Position numbers and translations under genes: made by a program
The notes under the pieces: model-generated
Told to the model about the DNA's origin: nothing
Databases searched by the model: none
What the model saw: only the letters and a program-made list of their open reading frames with translations
Assembly: GCF_000298195.1 (NCBI RefSeq)
Contig: NZ_BAHC01000200.1
Location: forward strand, 1-50,885
DNA: 50,885 nt
Reading direction: 5' to 3'
Source of the DNA: Gordonia rhizosphera NBRC 16068
GTDB lineage: Bacteria > Actinomycetota > Actinomycetes > Mycobacteriales > Mycobacteriaceae
Shown: positions 24,575 through 34,101 of the stretch, one piece after another
Numbering within the stretch: position 1 is the first letter of the stretch
Layout of the letters: every line of letters begins with the position of its first letter

Positions 24575-26689
24575 ATGGCGATGGTCCGCACGCTGCTGAT
24601 CGACAACTACGACTCCTTCACCTACAACCTGGTCGACCTGGTGGCCGCGGTCAACGGGTCGCCTCCGGTGGTGGTGACCAATGACGTCACATGGGAGTCG
24701 ATCGATTTCTCCGCATTCGACAATGTCGTGATCTCGCCCGGCCCGGGACACCCGGGTGTGCCGCGCGATTTCGGTATCGCGGCGCGAGTCATCACCGAGT
24801 CGGGTCTGCCGGTCCTCGGGGTGTGTCTCGGTCATCAGGGGGTGTGCGCGGCCTTTGGCGCTCGGGTGGTGCATGCCCCGGAGCCGATGCACGGGCGCGT
24901 ATCCGCGGTGCACCACGACGGCGTGGGCTTGTTCGCCGGCGTCCCGTCGCCGGTGCTGATGACCCGCTACCACTCATTGATGGTGGTCGACCTCCCCGCG
25001 GAGCTGCAGACACTCGCGACGACCGACGACGGAGTGGTCATGGCCGTACGGCATCGTGATCGACCTCTGTGGGGCGTGCAGTTCCATCCCGAATCCATCG
25101 CCAGCGAACACGGACTCACCATCCTGAAGAATTTCCGCGATCTGAGTCTCGCCGACTCGGTGCCGACACTGACCGCGCCACAGCAGGTTTCACCGGAGGT
25201 GCCGGATTCACCGGGCCGGTTTGTGCTCGAACATGTCGCCATCGATCACGAGCCCGATCCCGCCCGTCTGTATGAGCGACTGTTCGCCGACCGCCCCGGG
25301 GCCTTCTGGCTCGACGGCACCGCGCGCCGTGATGCGGGAGCGCGGGTCACCATCATGGGGGATTGCACGGGTCCCGACGCCGAATACCTCACCTACGACG
25401 TGACGACCAGGTCCGTGCGGATCGACCGGGGCCTCGAGAGCCGGACTCACCGGGTGCCGTCGCTCTTCGATTTCCTCGAGAAGTCCCTGCGCGACCGCGC
25501 GATCGTTCCCGACCCGGCACTGCCGATCGACTTCCACCTCGGATACGTCGGATATCTCGGCTACGAACTCAAGGCCGAGACCGGCGGGCAACTCGTGCAT
25601 CGATCGCCGCACCCGGACGCCGCGCTGGTTTTCGCCGATCGCGCGGTCGTCATCGATCATGATCGCGGCTGTACATATCTGCTGACCCTGCGTGCGCAGC
25701 ACGGTGCGGATGCGCACCGATCGTGGCTCGACGACACGGCGGCCGCGGTCGTCGACGTCGATGCGTGTGCACCATATGAGCGGCATGCGCCGCTGATGAC
25801 CGCGGCCGAGCACGCACCGCCGCGACTGCGCCACGACGCTGCGGCCTACCGCGCGCGGATCGAGGCAAGCATGGATCTGATCCGCGACGGTCAGACCTAC
25901 GAGGTGTGTCTGACCAACTGCGCCACCGTCGACGGGCCGGTCGACGCGGTGGACGTGTTCGATCGGGTACGCGCACTCAATCCCGTCCCCTATGCCGCGC
26001 TCCTGCAATTCGACGGTCTGTCGGTGATCTCTGCGTCCCCGGAGCGCTTCGTTCGCGTGCGCCCCGACCGCACGGTGGATTCGGCGCCGATCAAGGGCAC
26101 CCGGCCGCGCGGGCAGAACGAGTCAGAGGACGCGCTGTTGCGGCACGCGCTGCGTAGTAGCGAGAAGGAGCGGGCCGAGAATCTGATGATCGTCGACCTC
26201 GTGCGCAACGAATTGTCACGGGTGTGCGAACCGGGTTCTGTGCACGTTCCGGAGCTGTTCGCGATCGAGTCCTACGTCTCGGTCCACCAGCTCGTGTCCA
26301 CTGTCGCCGGCACCCTGCGCCGCGATACCCACCCCGTTGCCGCCGTTCGGGCGCTTTTCCCCGCCGGATCGATGACGGGAGCCCCGAAACTGCGCACCAT
26401 GGAGATTCTGGATCACCTCGAAGCGGGGCCTCGCGGTGTCTACTCGGGTGCGCTGGGTTACCTGTCCCTGTCGGGTGACGTCGATCTGTCCGTCGTCATC
26501 CGGACGATGGTCGCTACCGACTCAGGCGTCGAGTTCGGTGTCGGCGGCGCCATCACCGCTCTGTCCGATCCGGCCGAGGAATACGCCGAGATCCTCGTCA
26601 AGGCTACCTCCTCGCAGCGTGTGCTGTCCGAACCTGTGCTGTCCGAATCCGTTACGGCTGACGCCCGGTCGGTGCCCGTCGCGGGGTGA
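24575..26689 (+). CDS. pabAB: Bifunctional aminodeoxychorismate synthase (PabA-PabB fusion)
   Basis: Makes 4-amino-4-deoxychorismate for folate from chorismate and glutamine. 704 residues. Residues 1-195 are a glutamine amidotransferase (LLIDNYDSFTYNLVDL, nucleophile Cys84 in GVCLGHQGV, QFHPES). The rest is the chorismate-binding domain (PIKGTRPRG, NLMIVDLVRNELSRV, PAGSMTGAPKLRTMEILD). The GAPK/KGTRPR pattern fits PabB rather than anthranilate synthase, although a TrpE-type relative cannot be wholly excluded. GAGAGG lies just upstream of ATG 24575. It belongs to the folate-supply set with folC and folP. Confidence 0.88.
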   Translation: MAMVRTLLIDNYDSFTYNLVDLVAAVNGSPPVVVTNDVTWESIDFSAFDNVVISPGPGHPGVPRDFGIAARVITESGLPVLGVCLGHQGVCAAFGARVVHAPEPMHGRVSAVHHDGVGLFAGVPSPVLMTRYHSLMVVDLPAELQTLATTDDGVVMAVRHRDRPLWGVQFHPESIASEHGLTILKNFRDLSLADSVPTLTAPQQVSPEVPDSPGRFVLEHVAIDHEPDPARLYERLFADRPGAFWLDGTARRDAGARVTIMGDCTGPDAEYLTYDVTTRSVRIDRGLESRTHRVPSLFDFLEKSLRDRAIVPDPALPIDFHLGYVGYLGYELKAETGGQLVHRSPHPDAALVFADRAVVIDHDRGCTYLLTLRAQHGADAHRSWLDDTAAAVVDVDACAPYERHAPLMTAAEHAPPRLRHDAAAYRARIEASMDLIRDGQTYEVCLTNCATVDGPVDAVDVFDRVRALNPVPYAALLQFDGLSVISASPERFVRVRPDRTVDSAPIKGTRPRGQNESEDALLRHALRSSEKERAENLMIVDLVRNELSRVCEPGSVHVPELFAIESYVSVHQLVSTVAGTLRRDTHPVAAVRALFPAGSMTGAPKLRTMEILDHLEAGPRGVYSGALGYLSLSGDVDLSVVIRTMVATDSGVEFGVGGAITALSDPAEEYAEILVKATSSQRVLSEPVLSESVTADARSVPVAG

Positions 26690-26720
26690 TCCTTCCCCGA
26701 GGCGACGTGTCCCTGGGGAA

Positions 26721-27590
26721 CTACCGGTTCCGGTGGCTCCCGAGGACGGCCTGTCCGACCGCGACGGCATCGACGGTGGCTGCGACATCGTGAACGCGCA
26801 GGATGGATGCGCCGTTGGTGGCCGCGATCATGGCTGCGGTCGCCGACGCCACGGTGCGCTGGTCCACGGCGCGGTCGGTGATCGCGCCGAGCATGCCCTT
26901 TCGGGAGAGCCCGGCCATGACCGGCAGTCCGAGATCGGCGAATCGCGGCAGGGCCGCGAGCAGCTCGATGTTGTGGGCCAATGATTTTCCGAATCCGAAG
27001 CCAGGGTCGATGATGAGGTGGTCGGTCGGGATTCCTGCTTCGCGGCAGGTGTTGACGCGGTCGATGAGGAATGCCATCACCTCGTCGGCGACGTCGGTGT
27101 AGGTGGGCGCCACCTGCATGGTTCCAGGTGTGCCCTGCATGTGCATCAGGCACACCGGCACACCCAGCTCGGCGGCGGTGGCCAGTGCCCCGGGGGCGCG
27201 CAACGCGCGCACGTCGTTGATCACCGACGCGCCGGCGGCGACCGCCGCACGCATGACCTCAGGCCTCGAGGTATCGACCGAGATCGGCACATCGAGCGTG
27301 CGCGCCAGGGCGCTGACCACGGGAACGACGCGATCGAGTTCCTCGGCCGGCGACGGCGGCGTCGCTCCCGGCCGCGTCGACTCACCACCGATGTCGAGCA
27401 TGTCGGCTCCGTCGGCGATCAGCACTCGCGCGTGCTCGACAGCGTCGGCGACGGCGCGGTAACGCCCTCCGTCGGAGAACGAATCGGGAGTCACGTTGAC
27501 GATGCCGCAGATCATGGGCGCCGGCTGGGCCAGTCGTTCGAGCAGACGGGCCACAGGCATCGCTCGTGGAGGGTGGACTACCGAAGTCAT
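26721..27590 (-). CDS. folP: Dihydropteroate synthase
   Basis: Condenses pterin pyrophosphate with p-aminobenzoate to dihydropteroate. About 289 residues. ICGIVNVTPDSFSDGGRY and DIGGESTRPGA carry the pterin and pyrophosphate loops; INDVRAL, HMQGTPGTMQ, IIDPGFGFGKSLAHN and LVGLSRKGML-like GLSRKGMLG follow. All expected catalytic motifs are present. ATG 27590 is chosen over upstream in-frame ATGs (27602, 27671) because the longer start would run into the soxG terminator hairpin. It faces pabAB convergently across 31 bp. No TGATATATCA site precedes it directly. Confidence 0.9.
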   Translation of the reverse strand: MTSVVHPPRAMPVARLLERLAQPAPMICGIVNVTPDSFSDGGRYRAVADAVEHARVLIADGADMLDIGGESTRPGATPPSPAEELDRVVPVVSALARTLDVPISVDTSRPEVMRAAVAAGASVINDVRALRAPGALATAAELGVPVCLMHMQGTPGTMQVAPTYTDVADEVMAFLIDRVNTCREAGIPTDHLIIDPGFGFGKSLAHNIELLAALPRFADLGLPVMAGLSRKGMLGAITDRAVDQRTVASATAAMIAATNGASILRVHDVAATVDAVAVGQAVLGSHRNR

Positions 27591-27639
27591 CGTGACAAGC
27601 ATTCCTGTCGCTGCCGTGCGGGCAAAGTGTGGGAGAGCA

Positions 27640-27680
27640 GTCGGCCCGGTGAACCCTTCCGAAGAGTTCACCGGGCCGAC
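27640..27680 (-). terminator. Terminator downstream of soxG
   Basis: 15-bp perfect arms (27640-27654 and 27666-27680) around an 11-base loop, starting 13 bp past the soxG stop and before folP. It ends the glyA-soxBDAG transcript. Confidence 0.82.
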
Positions 27681-27692
27681 ATGGGGGAGTGA

Positions 27693-28286
27693 CTACCAGG
27701 CGACGGAGTACTCCGTGGCCGCGTCGAGCAGCCAGTCGGCGAGATACCGTGCGAACGACGACCGCACGATGATGCGGTAGTCGGTACCGGCGTCGTCGAG
27801 CGGGATCAGCACGACGGCGGCCAGTCCGAGCATCGTCTGGGCGGCAGCGCCCACGGTGAACACCGACGGATGCAGGTCGAGCGAACATCCCTTGGCGAGC
27901 ACGTCACGGGCCCGCGCACCGCGCAGACGTAGTGTCGTTCGTTGGGCCGAGACGTCGACCGCTGCGCCGCTGTGGTCACCGATCGCCTCGCGCAACTGCG
28001 TCTCGAGTTCTTCCCCGCCGCGGGTGGTGCTGGTGACCAGCCACTCCTGCGGACCGAACCAGATCACGCTGGTGTCGGGCCCGTCCACCACCGTCGACGG
28101 CGCGACGGGAAGTCCGGCGATACCGACGGCGGTCGCGGCTGCGGCGCCTCCGGGATCCGACGGGTCGGCCCAGAGATCGACCATGACCACATACGGTTCT
28201 TCGGTCAGCGACACCGTGTCCGGCAGTGTCGCGAATCGAGATTCGTAGTCCTGCAGGGGGCTACGAGCAATCAGTGTGTCAGCCAT
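27693..28286 (-). CDS. soxG: Sarcosine oxidase gamma subunit
   Basis: 197-residue subunit of heterotetrameric sarcosine oxidase, distantly GcvT-like (VIWFGPQEWLV, RTTLRLRGARARDVLAKGCSLDLHP, IIVRSSFARYLADWLLDA). It stabilises the complex. Start ATG 28286 has AAGGAG nine bases upstream and overlaps the soxA stop by 8 bp. Last gene of glyA-soxBDAG. Confidence 0.9.
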   Translation of the reverse strand: MADTLIARSPLQDYESRFATLPDTVSLTEEPYVVMVDLWADPSDPGGAAAATAVGIAGLPVAPSTVVDGPDTSVIWFGPQEWLVTSTTRGGEELETQLREAIGDHSGAAVDVSAQRTTLRLRGARARDVLAKGCSLDLHPSVFTVGAAAQTMLGLAAVVLIPLDDAGTDYRIIVRSSFARYLADWLLDAATEYSVAW

Positions 28287-31128
28287 CGCGGCGTGCTCCT
28301 TCGGGATCGACCAGGACGGTGCCGGTGACCTCGACGGGTACCAAGGTGCCGTCCACGGGGACATGCAGGGTTTCGCCGATGCGGGCGCGACCCCCCTTGA
28401 GCAGCGCCAGCCCGAATGGGCGATCGAGTTCGGCGCTGCGGTAGCTGGAGGTGACGTGACCGAGCATCGGGACCGGTGCCGGCGGGAGCTGTCCGTCGGC
28501 ACTGAACTCGATGATCTGCGCGCCCTCGGGCAGTACGGTCTGCTCATCGGTGGGGAGCAGGCCGACGAACTGCTTGCGCAGCGGATCGACGTTCTCCTCG
28601 CGAGTGAACGACCGCTTGCCGATGAAATCGGCCTTCTTCTTCGACACCGCCCAGGACATACCCAGATCTTGGGGGGTGACGGTGCCGTCGGTGTCCTGGC
28701 CGATGATCGGATAGCCCTTCTCGGCGCGCAACACGTGCATCGTCTCGGTGCCGTAGGGGGTGATCCCGTAGCGCTCACCTGCCTCGATCAGCCGCTCCCA
28801 CACCGCTTGTGCGTGCCAGCCCGTCACGTTGACCTCGTAGGCGAGCTCGCCGGAGAAGCTCACCCGGCCGATCCGCACGTGCACGCCGTCGAGCGCGGTG
28901 TCGCGCCACGCCATGAACGGGAAGGCGTCGTTGCTGACGTCGAGGTCTCCGAACACCGCACCGATCACGTCGCGCGACTTGGGCCCGACGACGGGGAAGG
29001 TGTGCCACTGCTCGGTCACCGAGGTCATCCGCACCTTCAGATGCGGCCACTCGGTCTGCAGCCACTCCTCCATCCAGTCGAGGATGTGGGCGGCCCCGCC
29101 GGTGGTGGTGAACACCTGGAAGCGGTTCTCCGCCAGGCGCATCACCGTACCGTCGTCGATGACCATGCCGTCGACGCCGCACATGACGCCGTAGCGGACC
29201 ATCCCGACCTTGAGAGTGCTCATCATGTTCGTGTAGAGCATGTCGAGGAATTCGCCGGCATCGGGTCCCTGGACGTCGATCTTGCCCAGGGTCGAGCCGT
29301 CGAGGATACCGACTCCGGTGCGCACGGCGGCGCATTCGCGCAGTACCGCCTCCTCCATGTTCTCACCGGCCAGCGGGTAGTAGCGGGGCCGCTTCCACTG
29401 GCCGACGTCCTCGAAGATCGCGCCTCGTGCGACATGCCAGTCGTGTACCGCTGTCACACGTTCGGGATCGAACAGGCTGCCCTTGAAGCGCCCGGCCAGC
29501 GCCGCGAACGGTACGAGGGCATACGGGGGACGCAGCTTGGTGGTGCCGAGCTGATCCACAGTGGTGCCGAGAAGCTCGGCGGTGATCCCCGACGCGATCA
29601 CACCGGAGGTCTTGCCCTGATCGTGTGCGGTGCCGATCGTGGTGTAGCGCTTGATGTGCTCCATGGATCGCAGGCCGGCGCCGACCGCATGCTCGATGTC
29701 GGCGACCGTCGCGTCACGCTGGACGTCGACGAATTGACGTTCCGACGTGCCCTGGCCCGGAACCCGCCAGAGAACTGCCGGCGGTGCGGTCTCGACCACC
29801 GCTTCGGACTCTCCCGGAAGTGCGGTGTCCGACACCGTGAATCCGAGCGATTCCGCGGTCTCGGAGGCCGCGGTGCGGCCCGACCGGATGCAGCCGGGCA
29901 GATCGAACACGCCGGTGGCCGAGCCGACCACGCTCATACCGTCGACCGATTCGTCCGGAACGAAGGCGCCGAGGGACTCGTCGAACCGCAGGGCTCCCCG
30001 AGCATGGCTGAACAGATGGATCGCCGGGTTCCAGCCGCCGCTCACCAACAGGGCATCGCAGGCCAGGACCGGAGATCCGGTGGATCCGGCCACCATCGCG
30101 TGGCTGATCCGGCCGTTACCGCGGGTGCCGGTGACGACCGATCCCGTGCGCACGACGATGCCACGCTCCGCGCACTGGTCCTGCCAGTACTGCGATACGG
30201 ACTCGCGGGCGTCGATGATCGCGTTGATCTGCACCCCGACGCTGTGCAGGTCGAGCGCGACGGCATACGCGCTGTCGTTGGTGGTGAACACCACGACCTG
30301 GGAACCGACCTTGACGCCGTACCGGTGCAGGAAAGTGCGGGCACTGGACGCCAGCATGATTCCGGGCCGGTCGTTGTCGTCGAAGACCACCGGGCGCTCG
30401 TGGGCTCCGGTCGCCACGATGATCTCCCTGGCGCGGATACGCCAGACACGCTGCCGGCTGATGTCGGCGGGAGCGTCGAAACCGAGATGATCGGTACGCC
30501 GTTCCAGCGCGAGGACGAAGCCGTCATCGTAGAGACCAAACGCCGTGGTGCGCTGGAGATGAGTGACCTCGGGGAAGGCGGCCAGCTCGGCGACCGTGTC
30601 GGCGACCCAGTCGAGGGCCGGACGCCCGTCGATGGTGTCGGTGGTACCCAGCAGGGCGCCGCCGGCTTCGGTGTGTTCGTCGATGACCACGACCCGTGCC
30701 CCTGAGCGGGCCGCGGTCAGTGCTGCAGCCAGCCCCGACGGCCCGGTCCCGATGACGAGGACGTCCGTGTGGACGTGGGTGGCGTCGTACTGTGCGGTGT
30801 CGGGGATTTCGGCGAGGCGGCCCTGGCCGGGGATGCCGCGGGCGGCGAGGCCCTCGAACAGTTCGATCGTGTTCGCCAGCAGCATGGGCTCCGGGAAGGG
30901 TGCCTCGATCTGGACGAGGCCACCGGTGTCCTCGGCCCAGGCGCCGGTGATCCCGCGCGGCCGACCCAGTTTGACGCTGGTGGTCACCTGGTGAATTCCG
31001 TTGGCCAGCAGGGCTGATCCCAGGGAATCGCCAGGGTGACCGGCCAGTTCCCGGTCTCCGAAGGTGAAGGTGAGAGTGGTGTCGCGGTCGATACGGCCGC
31101 CGGTACGGGTACGAAATGGTGCGGTCAC
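28279..31128 (-). CDS. soxA: Sarcosine oxidase alpha subunit
   Basis: 949 residues. N-terminal 2Fe-2S-like/NAD domain (VLVIGTGPSGLAAALTAARSG near residue 122), then a C-terminal GcvT-like half that binds THF (VDVQRDATVADIEHAVGAGL onward, ARGAIFEDVGQWKRPRYYPL, SFSGELAYEVNV). The tetramer oxidises sarcosine to glycine, forming H2O2 and methylene-THF. GTG start 31128 overlaps the soxD stop (GTGA). Length and domain order are typical. Confidence 0.95.
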   Translation of the reverse strand: MTAPFRTRTGGRIDRDTTLTFTFGDRELAGHPGDSLGSALLANGIHQVTTSVKLGRPRGITGAWAEDTGGLVQIEAPFPEPMLLANTIELFEGLAARGIPGQGRLAEIPDTAQYDATHVHTDVLVIGTGPSGLAAALTAARSGARVVVIDEHTEAGGALLGTTDTIDGRPALDWVADTVAELAAFPEVTHLQRTTAFGLYDDGFVLALERRTDHLGFDAPADISRQRVWRIRAREIIVATGAHERPVVFDDNDRPGIMLASSARTFLHRYGVKVGSQVVVFTTNDSAYAVALDLHSVGVQINAIIDARESVSQYWQDQCAERGIVVRTGSVVTGTRGNGRISHAMVAGSTGSPVLACDALLVSGGWNPAIHLFSHARGALRFDESLGAFVPDESVDGMSVVGSATGVFDLPGCIRSGRTAASETAESLGFTVSDTALPGESEAVVETAPPAVLWRVPGQGTSERQFVDVQRDATVADIEHAVGAGLRSMEHIKRYTTIGTAHDQGKTSGVIASGITAELLGTTVDQLGTTKLRPPYALVPFAALAGRFKGSLFDPERVTAVHDWHVARGAIFEDVGQWKRPRYYPLAGENMEEAVLRECAAVRTGVGILDGSTLGKIDVQGPDAGEFLDMLYTNMMSTLKVGMVRYGVMCGVDGMVIDDGTVMRLAENRFQVFTTTGGAAHILDWMEEWLQTEWPHLKVRMTSVTEQWHTFPVVGPKSRDVIGAVFGDLDVSNDAFPFMAWRDTALDGVHVRIGRVSFSGELAYEVNVTGWHAQAVWERLIEAGERYGITPYGTETMHVLRAEKGYPIIGQDTDGTVTPQDLGMSWAVSKKKADFIGKRSFTREENVDPLRKQFVGLLPTDEQTVLPEGAQIIEFSADGQLPPAPVPMLGHVTSSYRSAELDRPFGLALLKGGRARIGETLHVPVDGTLVPVEVTGTVLVDPEGARRDG

Positions 31129-31403
31129 GAGATTGCCGGTTTCTGCTCGTCCACGCGGTACACGCGCTGGAATTGGTAGGTTGCCGTGTCACGGATCGCG
31201 TTGAACCACCGCCGGCATCCGGCGCTGTGGCTCCAGCGTTCCGCGAAGAGTCCCTTGGGGTTGTCGCGGAAGAACACGTAGTGCGCCCACTCCTCGTCGT
31301 CGAGGGCTTGGGGATCGGACGGGTAGGCCACATGAGCCTGCCCGCCGTAGTGGAACTCGGTTTCCTCGCGGGGCCCGCACCAGGGGCATTCGATGAGTTG
31401 CAT
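31125..31403 (-). CDS. soxD: Sarcosine oxidase delta subunit
   Basis: 92-residue zinc-binding subunit. The ligands are visible as C6 and C9 (CPWC) and H59/C63 (HSAGC), matching the known zinc site of this subunit. ATG 31403 has GAGGAA six bases upstream and lies 14 bp after the soxB stop. Too short to be noticed alone, but clear from motif and position. Confidence 0.95.
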   Translation of the reverse strand: MQLIECPWCGPREETEFHYGGQAHVAYPSDPQALDDEEWAHYVFFRDNPKGLFAERWSHSAGCRRWFNAIRDTATYQFQRVYRVDEQKPAIS

Positions 31404-31417
31404 GGTGATTCCTCGGA

Positions 31418-32659
31418 TCAGTGGGCGACGCCGGCAGCGCCGTGTTCGTCGACGAGCTTGCCGGTGACGAAGCGGTCGAGGCTGAATGGGGCGACGTACT
31501 CGTGGGGACGGTCGTTGGCGACGGTGTCGGCCAGGCACCACCCCAGCCCCGGGGTGGCCTTGAATCCGCCGGTGCCCCAACCTGCGTTGAGGTACACGTT
31601 CTCGTACTGTCCGGCCCGGCCGACGATCGGCGAGGCGTCGGGGCAGACGTCGACGATGCCGGCCCAGGTCCGCAGCAGGTGTGCGCGAGCGAAGACCGGG
31701 AACAACTCGACGGCGGCAGCCATCTGGCGTTCGATGATGTGGAAGGCACCGCGCTGCCCGTAGCCGTTGTACGAGTCGACGCCGGCACCCATCACCAGTT
31801 CGCCCTTGTGGGCCTGGGACACGTAGACATGCACCGCGTTGGACATCACGATGTTCGGGTGCACGGGCTCGAGCAGTTCGGACACGAGTGCCTGCAGCGG
31901 ATGGCTCTGCAGCGGAGTGCGAATGCCGAGCATGTCCGTCAGTGTCGAGGTGTGCCCGGCCGCGCACAGCGCGACCTGTCCGGCCGAGATGTCGCCGCGG
32001 GTGGTGCGCACCCCGGTGACACGGTCACCGTCGGTCACGAATCCGGTGACCTCGCAGTTCTGGATGATGTCGACGCCGGCCTCATCGGCGCGGCGCGCGA
32101 ATCCCCAAGCGACGTAGTCGTGTTTGGCGATACCGGCGCGGGGCTGATACGTCGCGCCCAACACGGGGTAGCGGATGTCGCTGGAGGTGTTGACCAGCGG
32201 ACACAGCTTCTTGACCTCGTCGGGGTCGACCCACTGGGCGTCGATGCCGTTGAGCTTGTTGGCCTCCACCCGGCGCACGCTGTCGCGGACGTCCTGCAGG
32301 CTGTGGGCGAGGTTGAGCACGCCGCACTGCCGGAACAGGATCGGGTAGCCGAGGTCGTCCTCAAGACCTTCCCACAGCTTGAGAGAGTGCTCGTAGATCC
32401 GCGCGCTCTCGTCCCACAGATAGTTGGACCGGATCAGCGTGGTGTTGCGGGCCATGTTGCCGCCGGCCAGCCAACCGCGCTCCAGGACCGCAATATTGGT
32501 GATGCCGTGGTTCTTCACCAGGTAGTGGGCGGTGGCCAGTCCATGGCCGCCGCCGCCGACGATCACCACGTCGTAGGACTTCTTGGGTTCGGGAGTGCGC
32601 CAGAGGAAGCGGGGGTGCTCGGGCAGATGAGCGCCGGGGGGCTGTGTGGGTGCGGTCAC
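31418..32659 (-). CDS. soxB: Sarcosine oxidase beta subunit
   Basis: 413-residue flavoprotein subunit with an N-terminal FAD motif (YDVVIVGGGGHGLATAHYLVKNHG), ERGWLAGGNMARNTTLIRSNYLW and a C-terminal DVCPDASPIVGRAGQYENVYLN / GGFKATPG region. It carries the sarcosine site. GTG start 32659 lies directly after the glyA stop, so glyA-soxB are co-transcribed. Confidence 0.95.
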   Translation of the reverse strand: MTAPTQPPGAHLPEHPRFLWRTPEPKKSYDVVIVGGGGHGLATAHYLVKNHGITNIAVLERGWLAGGNMARNTTLIRSNYLWDESARIYEHSLKLWEGLEDDLGYPILFRQCGVLNLAHSLQDVRDSVRRVEANKLNGIDAQWVDPDEVKKLCPLVNTSSDIRYPVLGATYQPRAGIAKHDYVAWGFARRADEAGVDIIQNCEVTGFVTDGDRVTGVRTTRGDISAGQVALCAAGHTSTLTDMLGIRTPLQSHPLQALVSELLEPVHPNIVMSNAVHVYVSQAHKGELVMGAGVDSYNGYGQRGAFHIIERQMAAAVELFPVFARAHLLRTWAGIVDVCPDASPIVGRAGQYENVYLNAGWGTGGFKATPGLGWCLADTVANDRPHEYVAPFSLDRFVTGKLVDEHGAAGVAH

Positions 32660-32661
32660 GA

Positions 32662-33981
32662 CTAGGCCTCCGTGAGGGTCGGGTAGAGGGGGAAGCGGGC
32701 GGCGAGGACGTCGACGCGGTCGCGCAGGTCGTCGAGGGCGGCGTCATCGGTCGCGGGACGCAGGGCGTGGCTGATGACGTCGGCGACCTCGGCGAAGGCC
32801 TCGAGGTCGAAACCCCGGGTGGCCAACGCGGGGGTGCCGATGCGCACACCGGAGCTGATCATCGGCGGCCGTGGGTCGAAGGGCACGGCGTTGCGGTTCA
32901 CCGTGATACCCACCCGGTGCAATCTGTCCTCGGCCTGCTTTCCGTCGAGTTCGGAGTTCCGGAGGTCGACCAGCACGAGATGGACGTCGGTACCTCCCGA
33001 CACCACGCTGATACCGGCCGCCTTCGAATCGGGCTGCAGCAGGCGGTCGGCGAGAATCTTCGCGCCGTCGAGCGTCCGCTGCTGACGCTCAGCGAAGGCG
33101 GGTTCGGCGGCGAGCTTGAAGGAGACGGCCTTGCCGGCGATCACGTGTTCGAGCGGACCGCCCTGCTGGCCGGGGAACACCGACGAGTTGAACTTCTTGG
33201 CGAGCGCCTCGTCATTGGTGAGGATGATGCCGCCACGCGGGCCGCCGAGGGTCTTGTGGGTGGTGGAGGTGACGACATGCGCGTGCGGAACCGGCGAGGG
33301 ATGCAGGCCCGCGGCCACCAGACCGGCGAAGTGGGCCATGTCGACCATGAGGTAGGCGCCCACCTCGTCGGCGATGCGGCGGAACTCGGCGAAGTCGAGC
33401 TGCCGCGGATAGGCCGACCAACCGGCCAGGATCAGCTTCGGCTTGTGCTCGTGCGCAAGCCGTTCCACCTCGGCCATGTCGATGCGATGGGTGTGCTCGT
33501 CGACCTGGTACGCGGCGACGTCGTACAGCTTGCCGGAGAAGTTCAGCTTCATGCCGTGGGTCAGGTGGCCGCCGTGGGCCAGGGCGAGGCCGAGGATGGT
33601 GTCCCCCGGCGTCAGGAGTGCGGCCATCGCTGCGGCGTTGGCCTGTGCGCCCGAATGAGGCTGCACGTTGGCGTATTTCGCACCGAACAGTGCGGTGAGT
33701 CGATCGATCGCCAGCTGCTCGATGACGTCGACGTGTTCGCAGCCGCCGTAGTACCGGCGGCCCGGATATCCCTCGGCGTACTTGTTGGTGAGGACCGAAC
33801 CCTGCGCCTGCATGACCGCGAGCGGTGCGAAGTTCTCGCTCGCGATCATCTCGAGGGTGCCCTGCTGCCGGCCGAGCTCGGCGGCGATCTGGGCGTGGAC
33901 GTCGGGGTCGAGCGTGGCCAGCGATTCACTGAGGAGGGGATTGCCTGCGGTTTGCGCAGCTGTCGTGGTGCCGAGAGTCAT
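32662..33981 (-). CDS. glyA: Serine hydroxymethyltransferase
   Basis: PLP enzyme that joins glycine and methylene-THF to serine. 439 residues. Motifs: MIASENFAPLAVMQAQGS, PHSGAQANAAAMAAL, DMAHFAGLVAAG and the PLP lysine in TSTTHKTLGGPRGG. It uses the glycine and the methylene-THF that sarcosine oxidase produces, feeding sdaA. ATG 33981 has AAAGG five bases upstream; GTG 33987 is two codons longer. A perfect operator lies 35 bp upstream. Probably an extra, pathway-specific copy beside a housekeeping gene (inference). Confidence 0.95.
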   Translation of the reverse strand: MTLGTTTAAQTAGNPLLSESLATLDPDVHAQIAAELGRQQGTLEMIASENFAPLAVMQAQGSVLTNKYAEGYPGRRYYGGCEHVDVIEQLAIDRLTALFGAKYANVQPHSGAQANAAAMAALLTPGDTILGLALAHGGHLTHGMKLNFSGKLYDVAAYQVDEHTHRIDMAEVERLAHEHKPKLILAGWSAYPRQLDFAEFRRIADEVGAYLMVDMAHFAGLVAAGLHPSPVPHAHVVTSTTHKTLGGPRGGIILTNDEALAKKFNSSVFPGQQGGPLEHVIAGKAVSFKLAAEPAFAERQQRTLDGAKILADRLLQPDSKAAGISVVSGGTDVHLVLVDLRNSELDGKQAEDRLHRVGITVNRNAVPFDPRPPMISSGVRIGTPALATRGFDLEAFAEVADVISHALRPATDDAALDDLRDRVDVLAARFPLYPTLTEA

Positions 33982-34015
33982 GATCACCTTTCTGACACGT
34001 CAGTTACGGGGTTAC

Positions 34016-34025
34016 TGATATATCA
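34016..34025. promoter_or_regulatory. TGATATATCA operator (perfect)
   Basis: In the 120-bp divergent gap, 35 bp from glyA and 77 bp from the third gntR. It would control the glyA-sox operon and the regulator together. Confidence 0.72.
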
Positions 34026-34101
34026 ATGTGGTGTTAGAGTAGGGCCAGTGGTCAACCACGTCAATAGCTCTGATCGAACTTCAGTGGAGGCGGTGATACG
34101 T

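Noticed and set aside
28276..30705. Long open frame on the plus strand opposite soxA
   Set aside because: It is antisense to a clear sarcosine oxidase alpha gene, with His/Asp/Gly-rich composition typical of a reverse frame in GC-rich DNA.
32644..34101. Long plus-strand open frame opposite glyA joined to the third gntR
   Set aside because: The upstream part mirrors glyA; the regulator clearly begins near 34084-34102, after the operator.
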